Assembly: GCF_030813355.1 (NCBI RefSeq)
Contig: NZ_JAUSUD010000003.1
Span: forward strand, 248,001-312,000
Length of the DNA: 64,000 bases
Source: Metabacillus malikii
GTDB lineage: Bacteria; Bacillota; Bacilli; Bacillales; Bacillaceae
Direction of reading: 5' to 3'
The notes below the pieces were generated by a model. That model searched no databases, had not been told where the DNA came from, and saw only the letters and a list, made by a program, of their open reading frames with translations. Positions 9,252 through 19,410 of this stretch are shown piece after piece. A program made the position numbers and the translations under genes. How positions within the stretch are numbered: position 1 is the stretch's first letter; each line of letters opens with the position of its first letter.

Positions 9252-9319
9252 TTTCATTAATATAATTCCACATTTTGGACAAACTTAAAGTTGTCAGTAA
9301 GAAATATGGAGGAATGATG

Positions 9320-9577
9320 ATGTCAAATATTAAACAGGAAATGGAACAAATTTGGAACGAAACATGTGGTTCATGGGAAAACTGCACAGAACAAAATGTT
9401 CAGAAGTTTTTGTCACATTGCTACGAAAGAAGCATCGACCCTCAATATTGTATGAGCTGGGTTGAACAGCATCGTGACAAAATCCCGAATTGGTCATCAG
9501 TTTCAAAGGAATCCCTTGAATGGATAAATGAACATTCTTCAACAGGTTCTCCGATTAGCGGACATGAACCACAGTAA
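9320..9577 (+). CDS. Small hypothetical protein
   Basis: 85 residues. Three ATGs in a row (9314, 9317, 9320) follow GGAGGA; the third has the best spacing. The protein is acidic and rich in Trp, Cys and His (ETCGSWENCTEQ, HCYERSIDPQYCMSWVEQH) with no membrane segment. Not recognised; the paired Cys and His could suit metal binding, but that is speculative. It lies directly downstream of repeat copy A. Confidence 0.6.
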   Translation: MSNIKQEMEQIWNETCGSWENCTEQNVQKFLSHCYERSIDPQYCMSWVEQHRDKIPNWSSVSKESLEWINEHSSTGSPISGHEPQ

Positions 9578-9637
9578 AGGTATGTGCCCTAATTAATAGA
9601 AATGTTTTGCCTTATTCTATGAAGCTTTAACATAACG

Positions 9638-9676
9638 AAAAGCCCCTAGTTAAACGCAAATATTACTAGGGGTTTA
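9638..9676 (+). terminator. Hairpin after the 85-residue gene
   Basis: AAGCCCCTAGT pairs with ACTAGGGGTTT over a 13-base loop. The T-run is only three, so termination may be partial. Confidence 0.5.
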
Positions 9677-9771
9677 ATGTCATATAGTGATACATTGAAG
9701 ATGAATTGCCTTTGTGATGTGCATTAGAAGTTAGATACCACATGAGTTTTCGGCGAGGCCTTTTTCAGTTT

Positions 9772-9979
9772 GATGAAGCCGAAAAAGAATCGGAGCCAGT
9801 TCCAAAATCGTCTTCATAAGTCCGATGAAGCCGAAAAAGAATCGGAACCATACCCAAAATCGTCTTCATAAGTCCGATGAAGCCGAAAAAGAATCGGAGC
9901 CAGTTCCAAAATCGTCTTCATAAGTTCGATGAAGCCGGAAAAGAATCGGAGCCAGTCCCAAAACCATCTTCATTAACCC
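9772..9979. repeat. Tandem array 1, 52-bp units (4 copies)
   Basis: Four units start at 9772, 9824, 9876 and 9928, exactly 52 bp apart. Each begins GATGAAGCCGAAAAAGAATC and ends with TCTTCATAAGTCC or a variant, so unit junctions contain CTTCAT-N7-ATGAAG. A decayed unit follows near 10024 (TTTCATAAACCTGATAA). The 748-bp gap at 9578-10325 otherwise holds only hairpins and a promoter. Confidence 0.9.
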
Positions 9980-10072
9980 GATTTGATTTAGAAGAATAAA
10001 CATTCAAAGGTAGTTCAAAAACGTTTCATAAACCTGATAAAGATAAAAACTAGCCCTCCGTGTGGAAAACGA

Positions 10073-10135
10073 ATGGTTCTCTCTAAAATCTACTAGCAGA
10101 ACTAACCCGTAAAAAGCTAGTAGAAAGGATAACCA
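10073..10135. other. Long imperfect hairpin in intergenic DNA
   Basis: CTACTAGC (10090-10097) pairs with GCTAGTAG (10116-10123), and the flanks GGTT/AACC extend the pairing. There is no T-run. It could be a decayed terminator or a structured transcript end. Confidence 0.35.
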
Positions 10136-10267
10136 AATTAACAATAATGACATGATGGTTATATCTAACTTTTAACGATAGTTGAGTTTTGCAATTGCTT
10201 AAGAATTTTGTTTCACTTGATTTATATGTATTACAAGATAAAAATAATGATTATAAGTAATTATTTA

Positions 10268-10296
10268 TTGATAATCGATATATTTTAATGTATGAT
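10268..10296 (+). promoter_or_regulatory. Sigma-A promoter of the DUF2975 gene
   Basis: TTGATA (10268-10273) and TATGAT (10291-10296) are separated by exactly 17 bp, 30 bp before the start codon at 10326. Confidence 0.65.
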
Positions 10297-10325
10297 GTTG
10301 TTATAAATCATATATGAGGTGCTTT

Positions 10326-10835
10326 ATGAAAAAGACGATTACACATTTATGTAAGATAGCGATAGTTTTGATTGGTATAAGTGTATGTTCACTTTGTGTG
10401 TTTTGGTTACCTGACCAGGCGGAGCTACTTGTTTCTAAGTATCCGGAATTTACCCACTTACATTACCCACTACTCATTGGTATTTATGTTGCAACGATTC
10501 CATTTTTCTTTGCACTATATCAAACTTTTAAATTATTCCACTATATTCATAAGGACATCATCTTTTCAGAATTAACGATGAATGCATTAAAATATATTAA
10601 ATATTGTGCGGTATCCATTATCATGTTATGCATCACCGGGTCTATTATCCTTAGCTCACAAGATGCAGGAAATCCAGTGACATTGCTCCTCGGCATTTTT
10701 ATCATCCTGGCGTCATTATTTATCACTGCTATCACAGCCATTTTTCAAATGGTCTTAAAGAGAAAATTAAAGGAATTGAAACAGAATTGGTTAGCTAATT
10801 TTTCGAACTCAACGTGGAGCCGTTATTTAAAATAA
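10326..10835 (+). CDS. DUF2975-like membrane protein
   Basis: 169 residues with four predicted membrane segments (around residues 5-25, 45-65, 90-112 and 118-140) and a basic C-terminus (VLKRKLKELKQNW). ATG at 10326 has GAGGTG 6 bp upstream. The layout fits DUF2975. Such genes are often followed by a small Xre regulator, which is absent here; an Xre gene next to another membrane protein lies at 43349-43848. Function unknown. Confidence 0.65.
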   Translation: MKKTITHLCKIAIVLIGISVCSLCVFWLPDQAELLVSKYPEFTHLHYPLLIGIYVATIPFFFALYQTFKLFHYIHKDIIFSELTMNALKYIKYCAVSIIMLCITGSIILSSQDAGNPVTLLLGIFIILASLFITAITAIFQMVLKRKLKELKQNWLANFSNSTWSRYLK

Positions 10836-10900
10836 CATATGCCATATAAGTAGTTGAACAACAGCGATAAATAGGCAGCTATATTTATCACTTCATGAAT

Positions 10901-10952
10901 AAAAAGAGGTCAAAGCCACTTTATAAATATTAGTGGTTCTGACCTCTTTTTT
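10901..10952. terminator. Bidirectional terminator
   Basis: AAAAAGAGGTCA pairs with TGACCTCTTTTTT, with a second inner stem CCACT/AGTGG. It lies between convergent genes. Confidence 0.85.
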
Positions 10953-10961
10953 AGTGAAAGT

Positions 10962-12674
10962 TTAGATTTTAAATTGCTTTAAAATATTTTGCAGCTCATC
11001 AGCAAGTTGAGCTAGTGATTGTGAAGAATGGGAAATTTCCTCCATTGATGCAAGTTGTTCCTCAGTCGCAGCAGAGATGTTTTGAGTAATCTCTGCTGAT
11101 TCCTTCGCAACATCACTGACATTATGAATCGATTTATTGACAATGTCAGTGCCATTAACAAGCTTTTTAATTGCTTCAGATATATCCTCAATTTGAGAAA
11201 CGACTCCAGTTACAGCCTGTTCAATGTTTTTAAATGATTCTCCAGCAATATTCACTACTTGAAGACCAGAATTTACTTCTTCAGTTGCTTTTTTCATCGT
11301 ATCGAGTGTTTGAACTGTATCCAATTGAATGAGTTGAATTAAGCTCGCAATTTGTTCTGTTGATTTCGATGATTCTTCGGCAAGCTTTCTCACTTCATCC
11401 GCAACAACAGCAAAGCCTTTACCGTGCTCGCCAGCTCTTGCAGCTTCAATGGCTGCATTTAATGCAAGTAAATTTGTTTGTGCTGAGATGCCTGTGATGA
11501 CGTTCGTAATTTCGCCAATTTCAATTGAACGTTTGTCTAGATTCTTTACAGCCTCAGACAGACTATTCACATTATGATAAATCGTATTCATCTGTTCATT
11601 TACTTTTTCAATGGCCTCATTTCCATCTAGTGACATTTTAGATGCATGAATGACATCGTTTGTAATTTTTTCAGTATTATCAGAAATAACTCTTGTGTAA
11701 TTTGACATATCTGACATGACGTTAGTACTGCTTGCTACTTTATCTAATTGTTGTTCAGAGCCTGATGCAAGCTCTTGTACAGTGTGTGTAATATGCTCAC
11801 TCGCTTTACTGTTTTGTTCAGCACTAGCACTTAATTCTTCAGATGCTGTTGCAACTTGCTGTGAAGAATGATGGACAGTTTGGAAGACAGATTTCAGCTT
11901 TCTTGCCATCTTATTAAATGATTCTGTTAGTTCACCGAGTTCGTCTTTTGATTGATACGTACCTTCAACTGTAAAGTCACCTTGTTCAGCTTCTACTAAT
12001 AAGTCTTTCACTTCTTTTATCGGCTTAATAATCATTCGGGCAACAAGATAACTAATTCCGATGATTAAGAGTATCCCAATGATGATATTAAAAATAACTG
12101 TCCAAACAATCAGTTTCGTATTGATATGATGCTGTGAATTGATTGATTTTGCAAACTCAAGCTTAGACTTTTGTAATTCTTTTAAAAGGTCATTAACAGC
12201 TGCGCGATTTTCTTCGACATGTAATTTATATAAAGCATAAGCCTCTTCATTTTTATTTTCTAACGCTAAATCGATGACTTCGTCGCGACTATTATTTAAT
12301 AATGTTACTTTTTCTTTATATTGAGCAACGACTTCATTTTGTTCCTTTGTTAAATTTGTCTGCTCAATCTTCGTCATTAATTCATCAATTTCTTCCCAAG
12401 CTGATGTGATTTCATCAATAAGCTGGGTGTTTCTTTTATTGTCTTTTGTTACTATAAGTTCTAACGTATAGGCATCACTAGCACGAGCGTTAATCCGTAT
12501 TTGCATAACGTCATGTAGCGGAACCATATTTTCTTTATACATCACATCAGAATCATCAGCCATCATTTTTATGAAATTAAGTCCAGATAGGCCAACGGTG
12601 CATACTGTAAGTGCACTGATGATGATAATGATGAGAAATTTCTTGGTAATTGTTAAGTTTCTAATTCGTTTCAA
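10962..12674 (-). CDS. Methyl-accepting chemotaxis protein (classical topology)
   Basis: 570 residues. TTG at 12674 is chosen because GGAGGAGA lies ~9 bases upstream; the longer frame to 12746 has no site. Order: TM1 (~11-32), a four-helix-bundle extracellular sensor of ~150 residues, TM2 (~190-212), HAMP, then a cytoplasmic signalling domain. The conserved hairpin tip [20 protein letters not shown] is intact, as are the methylation helices rich in Glu/Gln. It should cluster with CheW/CheA and sense an unknown external ligand. It is transcribed alone toward a strong terminator. Confidence 0.92.
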   Translation of the reverse strand: MKRIRNLTITKKFLIIIIISALTVCTVGLSGLNFIKMMADDSDVMYKENMVPLHDVMQIRINARASDAYTLELIVTKDNKRNTQLIDEITSAWEEIDELMTKIEQTNLTKEQNEVVAQYKEKVTLLNNSRDEVIDLALENKNEEAYALYKLHVEENRAAVNDLLKELQKSKLEFAKSINSQHHINTKLIVWTVIFNIIIGILLIIGISYLVARMIIKPIKEVKDLLVEAEQGDFTVEGTYQSKDELGELTESFNKMARKLKSVFQTVHHSSQQVATASEELSASAEQNSKASEHITHTVQELASGSEQQLDKVASSTNVMSDMSNYTRVISDNTEKITNDVIHASKMSLDGNEAIEKVNEQMNTIYHNVNSLSEAVKNLDKRSIEIGEITNVITGISAQTNLLALNAAIEAARAGEHGKGFAVVADEVRKLAEESSKSTEQIASLIQLIQLDTVQTLDTMKKATEEVNSGLQVVNIAGESFKNIEQAVTGVVSQIEDISEAIKKLVNGTDIVNKSIHNVSDVAKESAEITQNISAATEEQLASMEEISHSSQSLAQLADELQNILKQFKI

Positions 12675-12891
12675 GATGATGTCTCCTCCATTGATGTTTA
12701 TACTTATATATCGGAATGTAAAAGAGTAAACTTTAATAAACAGCATATAGGAAAATTTTACAGTTCAAGATAAATTGAGTGTTGTTTTAGCTGTGTTCAG
12801 AAATTAGTCTTATTTGCTATTTTCTGCATATCGTACGAATATTACGTATATCACTTAATTAATGAAATTATTAAACGTTTAGGAGGCTATC

Positions 12892-14727
12892 ATGTATAAA
12901 GGTAATATACTAAAAGGGCTACTACGTGAAGGGAAAGATGCTCCGCTTATTTTTAAAAATATAGAAGAGATGAGCAGATGGGTAACGAAGATAAAAAATA
13001 AGAAAGGCTTACAACCACTTCTAATCGAGATAAACAATGAAGCAGAACGACTTCTATCCGAAAAGGAGAATGAGTTAACCTTTACACTATTTCAGCAATT
13101 CGAACAAACTGGGTCACGGCTTGAATATGAAAAAGTTTACTTCGAGAAACGCAGACGTCTAGGTACGTTTGCACTAATGAGCTTGCTTGAGCCTGATGAG
13201 GACATGTACAAAAAACAACTCGAAAACATCATCTGGTCGATCCTAAATGAATATACGTGGTGTTTACCTGCCCATTTAACAAACCGTTATGAGACCTCAA
13301 AACTTAGAAACTCTCAGCAAGAAAAAAATCCACCTGCATACACAATTGATTTATTTTCAGCCGAAACTGCGTTTGCACTTAGCGAAATCTTAACACTTAC
13401 AAAAGATTGGTTATCACCGCTTATTATGAGAAGAATAGAAGAGGAAATCGATAGACGCGTTTTTCAACCATTTCTATTAACACCCCAACATTGGGAAACG
13501 GCTACACATAACTGGGCGGCAGTTTGTGGTGGCTCGATTGGAAGTGCTGCATTACACTTGCTAGAAAATGAAGAAGACCTTTCGACGATTATGGAACGAA
13601 TACTAGCAACGATGGATTATTATTTAGAAGGCTTTCATGACGACGGTACATGTCTTGAAGGATATCGGTATTGGCAATATGGCTTCGGATTCTATGTTTA
13701 CTTTGCTGACTTGCTAAAAAGACGTACTTTGGACAAGATGAATCTATTTAATAATGAAAAGGTCCATGCGATTGCTCTGTTTCAACAAAAAACATTTCTT
13801 TATAAAAACAAGGTTGTGAACTTTTCAGACGCTCAACAAGAGGAATCTATATTTCTAGGTTTAACCCATTATTTACATTCGATATATGAGGATGTGCACA
13901 TACCTGAGAATAAATTACGAGCGTCATATACAGATGATCACTGCAGCAGATGGGCACCTGCATTTCGAAATTTGCTTTGGTATCAAGACGATTTACAAGG
14001 AAAACCGTGGGAAAACGAAACATATTTTCTTAGCGAATCACAATGGTTTATTTCAAGATATGCAACAACTAGCGGTCATTTTGCCTTTGCAGCAAAGGGT
14101 GGTCATAATGATGAACCACACAATCATAACGATCTTGGACACTTTATCTTGCTTCGGAACAATGAAGTGTTCCTGAAAGATTTAGGTGCGGGTCTTTATA
14201 GCGCTGATTATTTCGGTAAAAAGAGGTATGACTTTATTTGCAACAGTTCATTCGGTCACTCGGTCCCGATAATAAATCAACAAGGGCAACAATTAGGAAA
14301 TACGGCTTTTGCAACCATTCTGTCAACTACATTCCATCATGACAAGGATACGTTAATACTTGATTTGACGAATAGCTATGATCTTCCTTTTTTAAAGCAA
14401 TATCAGCGCTCCTTTACGTGGGAAAAAACAACGTTACCGAAGTTAATCATTGAGGATATCTTTCATTTCGACGAGCAACCAAATCAGCTTGTAGAACGAA
14501 TGATTGTCCCAAATAGAGTTGTTGTAAAGGAAATCGCTACTGGATTAGAACTGCAGGGAACCGAAACATTATATCTTCATTTCGATACTAATTCTTACAA
14601 AGTAACAATCGAACAATTTGAGTTTACTGATCACTTTGGAAGAATTCAATTGAATAAAATGATCGATATTAAGCCTATCGCTTTTGATTATGAAATGTCT
14701 ATTAAACTAGTATTTCAGTTTCATTAA
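12892..14727 (+). CDS. Heparinase II/III-like protein, cytoplasmic
   Basis: 611 residues, AGGAGG just upstream of the ATG. It has no signal peptide or membrane segment, so it should act inside the cell. The N-terminal ~330 residues look like an (alpha/alpha) toroid with the family-type HNWAAVCGGSIGSAAL and DGTCLEGYRYWQYGF motifs. The C-terminal beta domain has the heparinase II/III signature HNHNDLGHFILLRN then VFLKDLGAG, holding His and Asp residues typical of these lyases. Activity is probably beta-elimination or hydrolysis on imported uronic oligosaccharides. The position at the head of the polysaccharide region suggests this, but the substrate is unknown. Confidence 0.8.
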   Translation: MYKGNILKGLLREGKDAPLIFKNIEEMSRWVTKIKNKKGLQPLLIEINNEAERLLSEKENELTFTLFQQFEQTGSRLEYEKVYFEKRRRLGTFALMSLLEPDEDMYKKQLENIIWSILNEYTWCLPAHLTNRYETSKLRNSQQEKNPPAYTIDLFSAETAFALSEILTLTKDWLSPLIMRRIEEEIDRRVFQPFLLTPQHWETATHNWAAVCGGSIGSAALHLLENEEDLSTIMERILATMDYYLEGFHDDGTCLEGYRYWQYGFGFYVYFADLLKRRTLDKMNLFNNEKVHAIALFQQKTFLYKNKVVNFSDAQQEESIFLGLTHYLHSIYEDVHIPENKLRASYTDDHCSRWAPAFRNLLWYQDDLQGKPWENETYFLSESQWFISRYATTSGHFAFAAKGGHNDEPHNHNDLGHFILLRNNEVFLKDLGAGLYSADYFGKKRYDFICNSSFGHSVPIINQQGQQLGNTAFATILSTTFHHDKDTLILDLTNSYDLPFLKQYQRSFTWEKTTLPKLIIEDIFHFDEQPNQLVERMIVPNRVVVKEIATGLELQGTETLYLHFDTNSYKVTIEQFEFTDHFGRIQLNKMIDIKPIAFDYEMSIKLVFQFH

Positions 14728-14876
14728 CAAAAAGGTAAATTTTACAATATATTAAAAATTTACAATAGTTTGATTACAATTCTCAACTACTCTTTTCATC
14801 TTGTATAATAACAATTGTACTCTATCGGCCGGTAGTAGAACATTTCTAATAATAATAGAATAGGGGATGAGGGTAG

Positions 14877-15986
14877 TTGAAAAAACTAGTATCTTTTCTA
14901 GTCGTTTTATGTGTAATGTTCTCTACTTTTGCTGTAGTGAATACTGTACATGCAGCAAGCTATGATTCGACGAAAAAATATAAGCTTATTAACCGTTTTA
15001 GTGGAAAAGCGTTGGAAGTGTATGAGTGGTCTAAAGCAGACGGTGGAAATATTGTTCAATATGATGATTTAGGCGGCATGAACCAGCAGTGGAGTGTTAT
15101 TGATGTCGGTGAAGGTTATCATAAATTTGTTAACGCTTACAGTGGCAAAGCAATGGAAGTGCATAATTGGTCAACAGCAGACGGAGCAAATGTTGCACAA
15201 TGGACGGATTGGAATGCCAATAGCCAACAATGGAGAATTGTTGATTTAGGGAATGGTTATGTGAAAATTGTCAACCGACATAGCAACAAGGCGTTAGAAG
15301 TTTATGATTGGTCAACAGCTAACGGAGGCAACGTCGTTCAGTATAATGATTGGGGTGGTGAGAGTCAACAATGGAAGCTTGTTGAAGTGAAGCCAAGTGA
15401 AACAATTACTGTAAATAGCACGATCATTGTCCCAGCAGGAGAAACATTTGATGGAAAAGGAAAACGATATGTAGCAAACCCTAAAACACTAGGTGATGGT
15501 AGCCAAGCAGAAGGTCAAAAGCCAGTATTTCGGCTTGAAAATGGTGCGACATTGAAAAATGTTGTCTTAGGAGCTCCTGCAGCAGATGGTGTTCATACGT
15601 ATGGAAACGCTGTTGTTGAGAATGTCGTTTGGGAAGATATTGGAGAGGATGCTTTAACGATTAAATCTCAAGGACGCGTAGTCATCCGAGGTGGTTCTGC
15701 ACAGCACGGTTCTGATAAAATGTTCCAAGTAAACGCACCTGCAACATTTGAAATCTATCATTTCACTGCAAGAAACGCAGGTAAGATGATTCGTCAACTC
15801 GGTGGCTCGACCTTCAAAACTAGTATATATATCGATGGCTGTGTGATTACAGGGATGAAAGAGGCGATTTTCCGCACAGATAGTACAACAAGTGAAGTGA
15901 ACATGGTGAATACCCGCTACTCTAACGTAGGGAGTAAGTGGTACAATGTCCGTAATGTTTCCGAGAGTAATAATGTGAAGTTTTAA
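14877..15986 (+). CDS. Secreted pectate lyase (PL3) with N-terminal ricin-type lectin domain
   Basis: 369 residues from a TTG start behind GGGGATGAGGG. A Sec signal peptide ends near VHA at residue ~30. Residues ~35-165 are a ricin B-type (CBM13) trefoil with three repeats, each ending in QQW (QQWSVID, QQWRIVD, QQWKLVE). Residues ~175-369 match the short PL3 beta-helix: GETFDGKGKRYVAN, VFRLENGATLKNVVLG, then DALTIKSQG. It should cleave polygalacturonate outside the cell with Ca2+ and give unsaturated products for the importers and GH88/GH105 enzymes nearby. A TATAAT at 14804-14809 lacks a convincing -35. A terminator follows at 16037. Confidence 0.85.
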   Translation: MKKLVSFLVVLCVMFSTFAVVNTVHAASYDSTKKYKLINRFSGKALEVYEWSKADGGNIVQYDDLGGMNQQWSVIDVGEGYHKFVNAYSGKAMEVHNWSTADGANVAQWTDWNANSQQWRIVDLGNGYVKIVNRHSNKALEVYDWSTANGGNVVQYNDWGGESQQWKLVEVKPSETITVNSTIIVPAGETFDGKGKRYVANPKTLGDGSQAEGQKPVFRLENGATLKNVVLGAPAADGVHTYGNAVVENVVWEDIGEDALTIKSQGRVVIRGGSAQHGSDKMFQVNAPATFEIYHFTARNAGKMIRQLGGSTFKTSIYIDGCVITGMKEAIFRTDSTTSEVNMVNTRYSNVGSKWYNVRNVSESNNVKF

Positions 15987-16036
15987 AAGGCGGTCACCGA
16001 ACATAAGATATAAAAATAGTTTTATTATTCCTATAT

Positions 16037-16073
16037 GAGGGCTGGCTCAACTGATGAGCCCTCCTCATTTTTT
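16037..16073. terminator. Terminator after the pectate lyase gene
   Basis: GAGGGCT (16037-16043) pairs with AGCCCTC (16057-16063), followed after four bases by a T6 run. It overlaps the end of the convergent gene. Confidence 0.7.
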
Positions 16074-16391
16074 ACTCTTCTTTAACATAAAATAGAGGAA
16101 TACGTTAACAATTTGTAGCACGATTATACTACCACCCATTATCGTAACCACATGATCGCCGCCAAGTCCGAGCTCATCCGCAATGATCGCTGAATAAAAG
16201 ACTGTTTGAATCGTAACGATGGCTATCACTAGTGATAAACTCACCATTGTGAATCCATGAAGAAATCTCCTTCTCGTTACAGGAAAAAGAATGATGATAA
16301 ATAGTAGAATTGATGAAATAAGTAAGGTTACTAATATTGGTCTTAATAATGAAAAAGCTCCATCGGTTACAAACGATTCGTATGTATACAT
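16065..16391 (-). CDS. Small membrane protein
   Basis: 108 residues, AAGGAGA ahead of the ATG. Three hydrophobic segments (~17-36, 46-68 and 82-102) and a lysine-rich C-terminus (LKKSKK) indicate an integral membrane protein. Not recognised. It is a lone minus-strand gene within the plus-strand polysaccharide region. Confidence 0.65.
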   Translation of the reverse strand: MYTYESFVTDGAFSLLRPILVTLLISSILLFIIILFPVTRRRFLHGFTMVSLSLVIAIVTIQTVFYSAIIADELGLGGDHVVTIMGGSIIVLQIVNVFLYFMLKKSKK

Positions 16392-16495
16392 AACTATCTC
16401 CTTTGTTGAAAATTTTAAAAATTACGGAAATAAATGGAATTCTGATTTGTTATCTTATCATAAAGTAATGAATTTGAATAGAGGGGGAAGCGTTC

Positions 16496-17512
16496 ATGGT
16501 TGACCATAAAATCATCCTTGCTGGTTGTGGCAACATGTCAGATACATGGATTGATTACGTTAATAATAGGGAAAACGCTCAAATCGTCGGACTTGTTGAT
16601 GTTAATGCAAATGCAGCTAAACATAAGGCAGCACAAAAAGATTTAAATGTTCCTACTTTTACAGATTTACGTTTAGCAATAAAGGAAACAAACGCTAATC
16701 TCGTCTTTGATGTAACGATTCCTGCAGCTCATAAACAGATTGTGACAACAGCATTGGAAGCTGGCTGTCATGTCTTTGGAGAGAAGCCAATTGCTGAAAC
16801 ATTAGCAGATGCAATCACCGTAGTAGAGGTGTCGAAAGCAACAGGTAAACGATATTCAGTCATGCAAAATCGACGCTATTTAAAACAAATTCGCGCACTA
16901 CAACAAATCGTAGCGAAAGGGGAAATAGGGAAGATTGGTTCTGTCCACGCTGATTTTTTCCTTGGACCTCATTTTGGAGGCTTTCGTGAAACGATGGAAA
17001 GTCCCCTCATTGTTGATATGGCGATTCATACATTTGACCAAGCTCGCCTAATCACTGGTGCCAACGCCGTCTCAGTCTATTGCCACGAATATAATCCGCC
17101 TGGTTCCTGGTTCGATGGGAACGCATCAGCTATTTGTATTTTTGAAATGAGCGACGGGTCTGTCTTTACATATCGAGGGTCTTGGTGTGCTGTCGGCATC
17201 CAAACGTCATGGGAATCAGAGTGGCGTGTTACAGGAACAAAAGGGAGCGCATATTGGGATGGACATCACATGCCGAGATATGAAGTGATTGACGAAGAGA
17301 AACAAAGAGAATTTTTTGACCCGCTTATTGCAAATGAAGCGAAAGATAATTGGATGGGACAGGAAGGGCATTGGGGCTGTTTAGATGAAATGTTTACAGC
17401 TCTCGAACAAAATCGTCCTGCAGAAACTGATTGTACAGATAATCTTAACAGCATGAAAATGGTATTTGCAGCTTTAGAAAGTGCAAAAACGGGAACAAAG
17501 ATATATTTATAA
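16496..17512 (+). CDS. Gfo/Idh/MocA-family oxidoreductase
   Basis: 338 residues, GAGGGGGA before the ATG. The N-terminal Rossmann fold shows an IILAGCGNMSDTWIDYV nucleotide loop and the family strand-end motif FGEKPIAETLADA with the conserved Glu-Lys-Pro near residue 97. The C-terminal part has the substrate-domain DMAIHTFDQARL motif with a likely catalytic His. It probably oxidises or epimerises a sugar or uronate from the imported oligosaccharides. It precedes the SBP gene at 17653 by a terminator-like hairpin. Confidence 0.88.
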   Translation: MVDHKIILAGCGNMSDTWIDYVNNRENAQIVGLVDVNANAAKHKAAQKDLNVPTFTDLRLAIKETNANLVFDVTIPAAHKQIVTTALEAGCHVFGEKPIAETLADAITVVEVSKATGKRYSVMQNRRYLKQIRALQQIVAKGEIGKIGSVHADFFLGPHFGGFRETMESPLIVDMAIHTFDQARLITGANAVSVYCHEYNPPGSWFDGNASAICIFEMSDGSVFTYRGSWCAVGIQTSWESEWRVTGTKGSAYWDGHHMPRYEVIDEEKQREFFDPLIANEAKDNWMGQEGHWGCLDEMFTALEQNRPAETDCTDNLNSMKMVFAALESAKTGTKIYL

Positions 17513-17522
17513 TTGATAAGTA

Positions 17523-17557
17523 ATAGAGGATGATTCACAGTCACCCTCTATTTTTTT
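17523..17557 (+). terminator. Terminator after the Gfo/Idh/MocA gene
   Basis: An AATAGAGG...CCTCTATT-type stem with an inner TGA/TCA pair is followed by a T7 run. Confidence 0.75.
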
Positions 17558-17652
17558 ATGTGATAGATAGGTTCCGAGTAGGTATTTTTTGTATTAAACT
17601 AGTAAAGTCAGCTTTTATATTATTTTTATGTAATGATGAAGGAGACCTTTTC

Positions 17653-18966
17653 ATGCGAAAACGCAGCTTTTACATAGTTTTTATATTATTCACTTTCATA
17701 CTTTCCGGTTGTAGTAAAGAAAGCTTAAAGCCACAAAATGAACCGGAACAAAACGATAAAGTCCAGATCACCTTCTGGGACGATAATGCAGGCCCACAAC
17801 GAACTCCATTATGGGAGACATTAATTGAACAATTTGAACAGCAATATCCAAACATTGATGTCAAATATGTGGGTCTGCCTAAAGACTTTGCTAAATCTAG
17901 ATTTGATGCCGCGATTGCTGCAGGTGATATGCCAGATGTAGCCAGCGTCTATACAAGCTGGTTACCCGAATTCTCACACCGTGATGCATTATTACCGCTT
18001 GACTCATATGTTGAGAAGTGGTCTGAAAAGGACAACATAAAACAAGAAACAATGATGGCGAGTAGAAATATAGTAACGGACCATAAATTATATGGTATTC
18101 CCTATACAGAAAACCTTGATATCCTTTGGATACGTTCTGATTTGCTGAGGGTTGCTGCGGTAAAACCGCCAACGACGTGGGATGATTTTTTTACTGCTGT
18201 TGAAAAGCTAACAAATAAATCGACTGGACAGTATGGCTATACAATTCGGGGTGGTGCTGGCGGCTCCTTTCAACTCCAAAGAATGATGTATGCCTACTCC
18301 GGAATACACGACTATTTTAAGGATGGAAAAAGTACTATCAATGACGAAAAGCATGTCGAATTTTTAACAAAGTATTTAGGATTATACCAAACATATACAC
18401 CGAAAAGTGATATTACAAATGACTATAAAGCAATGGTCGCAAATTTTGATACAGGCGTAGCGGCCATCATCCAGCACAATATCGGGTCATTTGCCGAGCA
18501 TAGTGAAGTCCTAACGGAACATCAATTTCAGGCGATACCATTACCGAAGTCAATAAAAGGTCATTATGTTGTCGAAAGTGGCAATACAATCGGACTCAGT
18601 ATTTTTAAAAATACAAAATATCCTGACGAAGCATGGGAGTTTGTTCGCTTTATCAATTCAAAAGCTGCACAAACATTATGGAATCAAACAGCCGGACAAA
18701 TCCCAACACACAAACAGGCACTTGATACAAACTGGCTAAAAAAATACCCACATCTAGAAGTTTTCACACAAGTACATGAAGACAAAGAAACAGCGTACTA
18801 CGAACCACCCTTCTACCTGCCTGAATACCGGTCGATTCTAAATACAATTGTTGACCCTGGTCTTCAAGATGTATTAAGCGGGAAAATGTCAGTACAGGAA
18901 TTTCTTGATACATGGGCAAATGCGATGGAATCAGCGCAGGCGCAGTATGAGGGTAGAAATGAATAG
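17653..18966 (+). CDS. ABC transporter sugar-binding lipoprotein, paralogue 1
   Basis: 437 residues. ATG at 17653 follows AAGGAG and begins the signal peptide directly; a longer open frame to 17530 is not credible. The lipobox LSGC is near residue 20. The mature protein is a family 1 solute-binding protein, colinear with the product of 23841: ITFWDDNAGPQRTPLWE, YGYTIRGGAGGSFQLQRMM and FYLPEYRSILNTIVDPG each have a close counterpart there. No permease genes adjoin it, so it may feed the permeases at 21795-23581 or be a specialised duplicate. Confidence 0.88.
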   Translation: MRKRSFYIVFILFTFILSGCSKESLKPQNEPEQNDKVQITFWDDNAGPQRTPLWETLIEQFEQQYPNIDVKYVGLPKDFAKSRFDAAIAAGDMPDVASVYTSWLPEFSHRDALLPLDSYVEKWSEKDNIKQETMMASRNIVTDHKLYGIPYTENLDILWIRSDLLRVAAVKPPTTWDDFFTAVEKLTNKSTGQYGYTIRGGAGGSFQLQRMMYAYSGIHDYFKDGKSTINDEKHVEFLTKYLGLYQTYTPKSDITNDYKAMVANFDTGVAAIIQHNIGSFAEHSEVLTEHQFQAIPLPKSIKGHYVVESGNTIGLSIFKNTKYPDEAWEFVRFINSKAAQTLWNQTAGQIPTHKQALDTNWLKKYPHLEVFTQVHEDKETAYYEPPFYLPEYRSILNTIVDPGLQDVLSGKMSVQEFLDTWANAMESAQAQYEGRNE

Positions 18967-19162
18967 TAAGGGCTTGTCGTTGAGCTAGTTTATAAAGAGA
19001 AGAGATAGATCAAAATAAATAAAAGAGAAAGGAAAAGTTCTTTATTGAGTGAAGTTCATACTTTTGTGAGTTCTACCACCTACAAACACATGGCTAGTAG
19101 GTGAAATAGTTTCGATATTACATTGAGGGGAGTATGAGATGTTTCCGTGTTTATATAGTATG

Positions 19163-19370
19163 AAGCAGGTTTCTGATTGAAATCACTCACAATTCCGGTT
19201 TCATGCGCATAGTTAAGCAGGTTTCTAATTGAAATCACTCTCAAACCCGGCTTCATACGAATTATGAAACCTATTTATATTCGGAATCCACACATAAAGT
19301 GATGAAGACCAAATCGAACGGGTTGAAACGAAGAAAAGTCCTTCATCGCATTTATGAAGACTAAAACAAC
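19163..19370. repeat. Tandem array 2a: 52-bp units flanking the main array
   Basis: Two units beginning AAGCAGGTTTCT start at 19163 and 19215, 52 bp apart, with TTTCAT/CTTCAT near their ends. Two further units with GAAGACC or GAAGACT start at 19303 and 19356 (53 bp), with AAGTCCTTCAT between them. The last two belong to the CTTCAT-ATGAAG family of arrays 3 and 4. Confidence 0.75.
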
Positions 19371-19410
19371 TCTTAGCCGTACTTACTACTAACTGAAATT
19401 GATATCCTTC

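Noticed and set aside
8907-9288. Open frames of 100-111 codons through repeat copy A, with a similar frame at 59055-59372 in copy B
   Set aside because: They lie entirely in the MITE-like element, have no ribosome binding site, and are similar only because the element is duplicated. Copy C lacks the region.
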